From contig NC_087075.1 in the NCBI RefSeq assembly GCF_026151205.1, positions 618,501-682,500 on the forward strand: DNA of 64,000 bases, in the 5' to 3' direction. The stretch is from Bolinopsis microptera. Lineage: Eukaryota > Ctenophora > Tentaculata > Lobata > Bolinopsidae. Below are positions 62,974 to 64,000 of this stretch, piece by piece. Every line of letters starts with the position of its first letter. Position 1 is the stretch's first letter. The notes under the pieces were generated by a model. The model was not told where the DNA came from and made no database searches. It saw only the letters and a program-made list of their open reading frames with translations. The position numbers and the translations under genes are program-made.

Positions 62974-63834
62974 CTAACGGCCACCTAGTGGGGGCAGTCG
63001 TCATGGGGGGGGGGGGGGGGTGTCTCCTAACGGCCATCTAGTGGGGGCAGTCGTCATGGGGGGGGGGGGGGGGGGGGGGTGTCTCCTAACGGCCACCTAG
63101 TGGGGGCAGTCGTCATAGGGGGGGGGGGGTGGTGTCTCCTAACGGCCACCTAGTGGGGGCAGTCGTCATGGGGGGGGGGGGGGGTGTCTCCTAACGGCCA
63201 CCTAGTGGGGGCAGTCGTCATGGGGGGGGGGGGGGGGGTGTCTCCTAACGGCCACCTAGTGGGGGCAGTCGTCATAGGGGGGGGGGGGGTGTCTCCTAAC
63301 GGCCACCTAGTGGGGGCAGTCGTCATGGGGGGGGGGGGGGGGTGTCTCCTAACGGCCACCTAGTGGGGGCAGTCGTCATAGGGGGGGTGTCTCCTGACGG
63401 CCACCTAGTGGGGGCAGTCGTCATGGGGGGGGGGGGGGGGTGTCTCCTAACGGCCACCTAGTGGGGGCAGTCGTCATAGGGGGGGTGTCTCCTAACGGCC
63501 ACCTAGTGGGGGCAGTCGTCATAGGGGGGAGGGGGGTGTCTCCTAACGGCCACCTAGTGGGGGCAGTCGTCATAGGGGGGGGGGGGGGGGTGTCTCCTAA
63601 CGGCCACCTAGTGGGGGCAGTCGTCATGGGGGGGGGGTGTCTCCTAACGGCCACCTAGTGGGGGCAGTCGTCATAGGGGGGGTGTCTCCTAACGGCCACC
63701 TAGTGGGGGCAGTCGTCATAGGGGGGGTGTCTCCTAACGGCCACCTAGTGGGGGCAGTCGTCATGGGGGGGGGGGGGGGTGTCTCCTAACGGCCACCTAG
63801 TGGGGGCCAGTCGTCATGGGGGGGGGGGGGGGGG
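62974..63834. repeat. G-run minisatellite upstream of the GPCR TM3 exon (right arm)
   Basis: About 17 clean units. Each reads TGTCTCCTAACGGCCACC, TAGTGGGGGCAGTCGTCAT(A/G) and then 6 to ~22 Gs. On the gene's (minus) strand each unit contains CCGTTAG|GAGACA, matching the acceptor and first bases of the TM3 exon at 62,973. The recurring long G runs on one strand could form G-quadruplexes. Confidence 0.9.
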
Positions 63835-64000
63835 GCTGTTTTAGGAAGAGGGAATGTTGGGGTCCGGAATTGTTGGTGTGAGACAAATCCCACACTGTTT
63901 CACGCCAACGAGTACCGAACCCGAATTTTATTAAAAAAATAATAATTGCAACAAGTGTACATTATACATAGTACATTATACATTGCACATTGTACATAGA
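63835..64000. other. Sequence beyond the right arm
   Basis: Unrelated to what lies outside the left arm. After 'gttttaggaagagggaa' comes TGTTGGGGTCCGGAATTG, which could be the TG-start of an LTR, then an AT-rich tail with repeated 'acattatacat'. Too short to classify. Confidence 0.3.

Larger units (their letters stand above)
51348..63834 (-). repeat. Right arm of a ~25 kb inverted repeat
   Basis: Mirror of 38,701-51,347 with no unpaired spacer. The match weakens within ~100 bp each side of 51,347 but can still be followed. This arm is clean to its outer end, so it is the better copy for reading the TM3 exon and the G-run minisatellite. It ends where the G-run array gives way to unrelated sequence at 63,835. 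Confidence 0.95.

Overview
The window is animal nuclear DNA: AT-rich, with spliced genes, a LINE, MITE-like elements and many minisatellites. The best clue to the organism is a gene at 51,635-52,808 (and its mirror copy). It encodes an isopenicillin-N-synthase-like non-heme iron enzyme whose last three residues are Phe-Tyr-Tyr before the stop. IPNS homologues ending in FYY are known from bioluminescent ctenophores, where Francis et al. 2015 proposed a link to coelenterazine biosynthesis. I therefore infer a luminous ctenophore.

The window has two unlike halves. Positions 1-38,700 hold 2.16 head-to-tail copies of a ~17.9 kb unit (A 1-17,985; B 17,986-35,779; C 35,780-38,700). The copies differ by scattered single-base indels and substitutions at equal density in exons and introns, as in unpolished long reads, so no gene there has an intact reading frame. 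Comparing copies A and B still shows the gene order on the + strand: SLC35B1-like ER nucleotide transporter, RP9-like zinc-knuckle splicing protein, WDR55-like ribosome-biogenesis WD40 protein, OSGEP/Kae1-like tRNA t6A enzyme, an unidentified candidate gene, then a non-LTR retrotransposon.

Positions 38,701-63,834 form a ~25 kb inverted repeat centred near 51,347 with essentially no spacer. From about 39.9 kb outward from the noisy zone the sequence is clean, and I found only three one-base homopolymer differences between the arms away from the noisy centre and the noisy left end. Each arm carries the 3' part (TM3 to C-terminus) of a class A GPCR and, convergent with it, the 5'-truncated FYY-IPNS gene. 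The palindrome centre cuts the FYY gene, so its N-terminal ~80 residues are missing in both copies. A fold-back (palindromic) read or misassembly is the simplest reading; a true inverted duplication is the alternative.

The GPCR introns and the FYY 3' end are filled with tandem arrays (units of 15, 19, 31, 39, 44, ~43 plus a G run, and 38/46 bp). Nearly every array contains a copy of the splice site, or of the stop-codon region, of the exon beside it. This recurrent seeding of minisatellites at exon edges, including one that repeats the FYY-stop codons seven times, is the most unusual pattern here.
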